NCBI RefSeq assembly: GCF_003385235.1
Contig: NZ_PQIA01000023.1
Span: forward strand, 124,001 to 188,000
DNA: 64,000 nucleotides
From: Amycolatopsis circi
GTDB taxonomy: Bacteria; Actinomycetota; Actinomycetes; Mycobacteriales; Pseudonocardiaceae
Direction of reading: 5' to 3'
Of the stretch, positions 60,483 through 64,000 are shown in pieces. The notes under the pieces are model-generated. The model did not search any database. It was not told the DNA's origin and saw only the letters and a program-made list of their open reading frames with translations. Both the position numbers and the translations under genes were made by a program. Within the stretch, counting starts at the first letter, position 1; each line of letters starts with the position of its first letter.

Positions 60483-61106
60483 GTGACCGCCGACTCAGGC
60501 ACACACGCCGGGCACGGGGAAGCCGTTTCGCCGGATCCTCCCCGAACGCCGGAATTGGTGCTGTGCGCCGTCGATGAACCGCTCGCCGCGGCGTGGACCT
60601 CCGCCGTGGCGGGCTTCGGCGGCTCCGTCCGGGTGCACCGCGGTTCGGTGCTCGACATCGCCGCGCAAGCCGTCGTCAGCCCGGCCAACTCCTACGGCTG
60701 GATGCGCGGCGGGATCGACGCGGTCTACGCGCGGGCGTTCCCCGGCATCGAGCAGAGCGTGCGCAGCGCGGTACTGGCTTCTTACGGCGGTGAGCTGCCG
60801 ATCGGCGAGTCGGTGATCGTCCCGACCGGCGAGCCCGAACCGGCGTGGCTGATCAGCGCGCCGACCATGCGCGAGCCCGGCGAACGGCTGCCCGCCGACA
60901 CCGTCCACCCGTATCTCGCGGCGCGCGCGGTGTTCCTGCAATGGCGGCGCGGACAGCTGGATTCCGGCCCGGTCGCCTCGGCCGTGCGGACGATCGCGAT
61001 GCCCGGACTCGGCACCGGAGTCGGCGGCGTGGCGCCGGCTACGTGCGCCCGGCAGGTCGCCGCGGCGTGGCAGGAAGTCTTCGGGGCCAACGGTCACCTT
61101 CGGTGA
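60483..61106 (+). CDS. Macro-domain protein
   Basis: 207 residues with a macro domain (about 20-190). The nucleotide loop reads VVSPANSYGWMRGGIDAVY rather than the common NAAN...GGGV; the phosphate loop is in MPGLGTGVGG. Such variants are found in phages and actinomycetes and may bind or hydrolyse ADP-ribose derivatives; activity is uncertain because the loop differs. Start GTG 60483, with a CATGCT -10-like box 6 nt upstream, again suggesting a leaderless message. It is divergent from pheA. Confidence 0.8.
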   Translation: MTADSGTHAGHGEAVSPDPPRTPELVLCAVDEPLAAAWTSAVAGFGGSVRVHRGSVLDIAAQAVVSPANSYGWMRGGIDAVYARAFPGIEQSVRSAVLASYGGELPIGESVIVPTGEPEPAWLISAPTMREPGERLPADTVHPYLAARAVFLQWRRGQLDSGPVASAVRTIAMPGLGTGVGGVAPATCARQVAAAWQEVFGANGHLR

Positions 61107-61238
61107 TCGCTCCCTCCCGGATCCGGGGTGCGTGCATCACATCACAGCGCGTTCACGCGCGGTAAGCCCTACCGTTGATACGGCGTTACGGAAGTAGCGC
61201 AGACGGAGCCAGCGCAGGCGACGGCCGAGGAGTGTGCG

Positions 61239-62174
61239 ATGCCCACACGGGTCCGTGAACTCAGCCCTTATGTAGAGCTGCATCGGGAACAGTGGCGGGA
61301 GCTGCGCAGCTCCACTCCGCTGCCGCTGACCGCGGACGAGCTGGTCCGGCTCCGCGGGCTCGGGGAGCAGATCGATCTCGCCGAGGTCGCCGACGTGTAC
61401 CTGCCGCTTTCGCGGCTGATCAACCTCCAGGTGAAGGCCCGGCAACAGCTGTACGAGGCCACCACGACGTTCCTCGGCGAGGACTGTCGCAACACCAAGG
61501 CTCCGTTCGTGATCGGCGTCGCGGGCAGTGTCGCGGTCGGCAAGTCGACCACCGCCCGGATCCTGCGCACCCTGCTCGCCCGCTGGCCCGACCACCCGCG
61601 CGTCGACCTCGTGACGACCGACGGGTTCCTCTACCCGCGCGACGAGCTGACCCGGCGCGGGATCATGCACCGCAAGGGTTTCCCGGAAAGCTACGACCGG
61701 CGCGCGCTGCTGCGGTTCGTCACCGAGGTGAAGTCCGGGGCCGAACGGGTCGCCGCGCCGGTGTACTCGCACCTGGCCTACGACATCCTCCCGGACCAGG
61801 AACAGGTCGTGGAACGGCCGGACATCCTCATCATCGAGGGGCTGAACGTCCTGCAGCCCGGGCCGAGCCTGACCGTTTCCGATCTGTTCGACTTTTCGAT
61901 TTACGTCGACGCGCACATCGACGACATCGAGCATTGGTACGTCGAGCGATTCCTGAAGCTGCGGCACACCGCGTTCGCCGACCCGGCCTCGCACTTCCAC
62001 CACTTCGCCGGCCTGGACGACGACGAGGCCCGCGAAGAAGCGCGGCACCTCTGGCGCACCATCAACGAGCCGAACCTGATGGAGAACATCAAGCCGACTC
62101 GTCCCCGTGCGACTCTCGTGCTCCGCAAGGACGCCGACCACGCCATCAACCGTGTTCGACTGCGGAAACTCTGA
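61239..62174 (+). CDS. coaA: Pantothenate kinase type I
   Basis: 311-residue CoaA, the first and regulated step of coenzyme A synthesis. Walker A is [13 protein letters not shown] (residues about 93-105); [23 protein letters not shown], and IIEGLNVLQ follow, all typical. The C-terminal [12 protein letters not shown] and [10 protein letters not shown] match the CoA-binding type. The preceding 130 bp contain no clear element except a possible -10 near 61178. ATG follows GGAGTGTGCG. Confidence 0.96.
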   Translation: MPTRVRELSPYVELHREQWRELRSSTPLPLTADELVRLRGLGEQIDLAEVADVYLPLSRLINLQVKARQQLYEATTTFLGEDCRNTKAPFVIGVAGSVAVGKSTTARILRTLLARWPDHPRVDLVTTDGFLYPRDELTRRGIMHRKGFPESYDRRALLRFVTEVKSGAERVAAPVYSHLAYDILPDQEQVVERPDILIIEGLNVLQPGPSLTVSDLFDFSIYVDAHIDDIEHWYVERFLKLRHTAFADPASHFHHFAGLDDDEAREEARHLWRTINEPNLMENIKPTRPRATLVLRKDADHAINRVRLRKL

Positions 62175-62336
62175 CCTTCACCCACACGCGTCTCACTAGT
62201 CTCCCTCTGCACAACGGCGGGGTAATTGACCGATCGGCCAGCGTCTTCGTAACCACTTGGCCGATACCAGCGCACCCGTCCGCAAGCGACCCTGAAAGCA
62301 GCAGGAATTCGCACTTGACCTGCGAAGGAGGCCACG

Positions 62337-62486
62337 ATGTTGACTATCGTCCTGACGTGGGTCGGCGCGGTATTGGGGTTGATGCTGCTGGTCGCGATGG
62401 CTGCGGGGGCGTTCGTCGTCGACTTCGACGACGCACTGCGCGAACGGCGCGTGAAGGCCCGCGGCACGGCGGAGCCGACCAGCTGA
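62337..62486 (+). CDS. Small single-pass membrane protein (49 aa)
   Basis: 49 codons: MLTIVLTWVGAVLGLMLLVA-type membrane helix (residues 2-27), then FVVDFDDALRERRVK and a short tail. GAAGGAGG lies exactly upstream of ATG 62337 with ideal spacing, which makes translation very likely. No family recognised. It lies between coaA and the acidic protein gene on the same strand. The 162 bp before it hold no feature I can name. Confidence 0.72.
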   Translation: MLTIVLTWVGAVLGLMLLVAMAAGAFVVDFDDALRERRVKARGTAEPTS

Positions 62487-62520
62487 GGCCCGAGCTTGCG
62501 GTCCGGGCAAGATGTGCGGC

Positions 62521-64000
62521 ATGAGTCCGGTGAGCCGCGCGCGCAAGAAGAGTTCCCTACCCACCGCCCCCAGCGTCAACGGTCTGTTCAAGGACGTGCT
62601 GCGGGACTTCTCCGCGGTCGCGGCCGAGCCCGGTCCGTTCGACATCGACCTGCTCGGTTCCGAGATCGTCGGGCAGTGGCGGGACGTCGTCGTGGAGGAC
62701 GAACCGGAAAGCCAGCTCGGACTTGAGCTGATCGCGTTCGCACAGCGCAAGATCACGCCCGGCGCGGCCGCGCTGCTGGCCGCGCTGAAGGTGCTGGCCG
62801 AGTCCGAAGAGGAGCGTGCGGCGGCGGCCGAGGCGCTCGGCGTCGTGCTCGGCCGCGGCATCCCGGAGCCGGAGTGGGCCGCCGAGGTCGGGCAGGTCAG
62901 CGTCGGCGACTGCTGGCGCACCGGGGACGTTTACGGCGACGAATCGTCGCTGCTGTGCGTCTTTTCCCGCGGTGACCACTCGCTCGGCCTGCTCGCGCTG
63001 CTGGACTTCACCGAGGGCGGCCGGGTGCGCGACCTGGTGGTCATCGAGGAGCCGCACGAGGTGCTCGCCGAAATGCGCTCGCAGGTCGAGGAAGACGGCG
63101 AGCTGGTCGTCATGGAAAAGATCGAGCCCGCCGACGCGCACCGGCTGCTGGTGTCCGGAATCGCGGCCACGGACGCGCTGGACGAGCCGGACGTCGGCGA
63201 AGACTACACGCGATTCCACGCCATCGCGCTGACCTGGGCGCGTTCGCTGCCGGAGCCCACTGAGGTTCCGCCGGTTGCCGAGTGGACTGCCGCACAGCGC
63301 GAGGAAGCGGTCACCCAGTTCCTCGCCGACACGAACCTGCCGGACGCTGACGCCGCCCGCGAAATCGCCAACCTGCTGGTGGACCACGGCTGCCGCACCG
63401 AACCGGCGAACCCGCTGCGCGTCGGTCCGGAAAAGCTGGCGCGGTTCCTCGAATCCTTGCTGGACGGCGAATACGAGCTGGAAGACGAGGACGCCGTCGC
63501 GCCGGTCGTGCTGTCCTGGGCCCGTTGGGCCGCGACTCGCGCCGGACTGTCCGAAGTCGCTGTCGCGGCTTTGCTGGAAGAAGTCACCGAATACCTCGGC
63601 GAATACCTCTCGGACGACGACGAGGAAGAAGACGACTTCAGCGACTACCTCGACGGCACCGAATCCGCCGAGGAAGCCCTGGAAGTGGTGGAACGACGCC
63701 GTTTCGCGGTGCCCGAACTGTCCACAGTGATCGGTGACGAGGAACTGACCGACCTGGACCCGGGCGACCCGGAACAGCGCCGCCTGCTGGTGATCGGCGC
63801 GCACCCGGAGTACCACGAGTCGCTGGCCGCGGAAGAATTCGACGGCGCCGACGGGCTCCGCCTCGCCCTTGAGACGTCCATTGTGGATCAACTGTGGGAC
63901 GACGAGCCCGCCGAAGTGTGGACCGCCGCGCAGAACCTGTTGCAGCAGGACCTTTCCCGCACCGACGTCCTCGAACGCTTGGTGACTGTCCTCGAAGGAC
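62521..64000 (+). CDS. Acidic protein, unknown function (partial, 3' end outside window)
   Basis: Starts MSPVSRARKKSSLPTAPSV and stays open for 493 codons to the right edge. Very rich in Glu/Asp/Leu/Ala, with no signal peptide and no membrane helix. Sections such as FDIDLLGSEIVGQWRDVVV, LLCVFSRGDHSLGLLALLDF and a charged SDDDEEEDDFSDY loop suggest a multi-domain helical/beta soluble protein. It resembles actinomycete proteins of unknown function; I do not assign a family. The start ATG 62521 lacks a strong ribosome-binding site. Confidence 0.7.
   Translation, partial: MSPVSRARKKSSLPTAPSVNGLFKDVLRDFSAVAAEPGPFDIDLLGSEIVGQWRDVVVEDEPESQLGLELIAFAQRKITPGAAALLAALKVLAESEEERAAAAEALGVVLGRGIPEPEWAAEVGQVSVGDCWRTGDVYGDESSLLCVFSRGDHSLGLLALLDFTEGGRVRDLVVIEEPHEVLAEMRSQVEEDGELVVMEKIEPADAHRLLVSGIAATDALDEPDVGEDYTRFHAIALTWARSLPEPTEVPPVAEWTAAQREEAVTQFLADTNLPDADAAREIANLLVDHGCRTEPANPLRVGPEKLARFLESLLDGEYELEDEDAVAPVVLSWARWAATRAGLSEVAVAALLEEVTEYLGEYLSDDDEEEDDFSDYLDGTESAEEALEVVERRRFAVPELSTVIGDEELTDLDPGDPEQRRLLVIGAHPEYHESLAAEEFDGADGLRLALETSIVDQLWDDEPAEVWTAAQNLLQQDLSRTDVLERLVTVLEG

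Overview
The window is high-GC actinomycete chromosome. It carries the enzymes for the arabinogalactan wall (GlfT2, Glf, DprE1/DprE2, a UbiA-type phosphoribosyltransferase with its PAP2 partner, an AftB-like GT-C enzyme), an EspG-like ESX protein, DUF3558 and DUF4232 lipoproteins, many GTG starts and many leaderless-type promoters. No mycolic acid genes are seen. Together this fits Pseudonocardiaceae, most likely an Amycolatopsis; the genus is an inference from gene content and general knowledge. Most of the sequence is chromosomal housekeeping and cell-envelope DNA. I see no integrase, transposase, rRNA, tRNA or CRISPR array.

Layout. 1-19294 is the arabinogalactan region: glfT2 (cut by the left edge), GtrA, dprE1-dprE2, then a regulatory/ESX/SDR interlude, then glf-PAP2-ubiA, two paralogous large membrane proteins of DUF6541 type (putative GT-C enzymes), a PlsC acyltransferase and an AftB-like arabinofuranosyltransferase. 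19514-26850 is an accessory island. A secreted 1323-residue ALF-repeat/coiled-coil protein ends in a zinc deaminase-like toxin domain and is followed by two tandem paralogous candidate immunity genes. Divergently there are a small secreted protein and a trypsin-fold protein fused to a tachylectin-like propeller, in which the catalytic His and Ser are both replaced.

27030-35803 is a coherent lipid/sugar cluster. The leftward operon encodes an LpxA-type acyltransferase, acyl carrier protein, FabG-like reductase, AMP-ligase, LuxE, LuxC and a flippase-like membrane protein. The divergent pair encodes a DegT aminotransferase and a Gfo/Idh oxidoreductase. The set recalls the GnnA/GnnB/LpxA route to N-acylated 3-amino-sugars known from lipid A, here in an organism with no lipid A. 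35804-41938 holds a sigma/membrane-regulator pair, an intact Uma2 gene beside a decayed copy, and a surface-sugar set (O-acetyltransferase, GT4, epimerase, second DegT).

42071-64000 is mostly housekeeping: an AfsR/SARP-NB-ARC-TPR regulator, lhgO, serS, a class III aminotransferase, a haloalkane dehalogenase-like hydrolase, a YgiB-YgiC-YjfL-like operon, a septum-formation-like protein with a minimal zincin, an MFS exporter, a histidine phosphatase with pheA, a macro-domain protein, coaA, and an acidic protein cut by the right edge.

Non-coding features include near-perfect 26-27 bp palindromes of one family at two convergent gene ends, a different palindrome touching a stop codon, a widely spaced 15-bp inverted repeat in a leader, and TAnnnT boxes 6-8 nt before the start codon of eight genes. 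No gene-free stretch exceeds about 300 bases except 37036-37402, which holds the Uma2 remnant.
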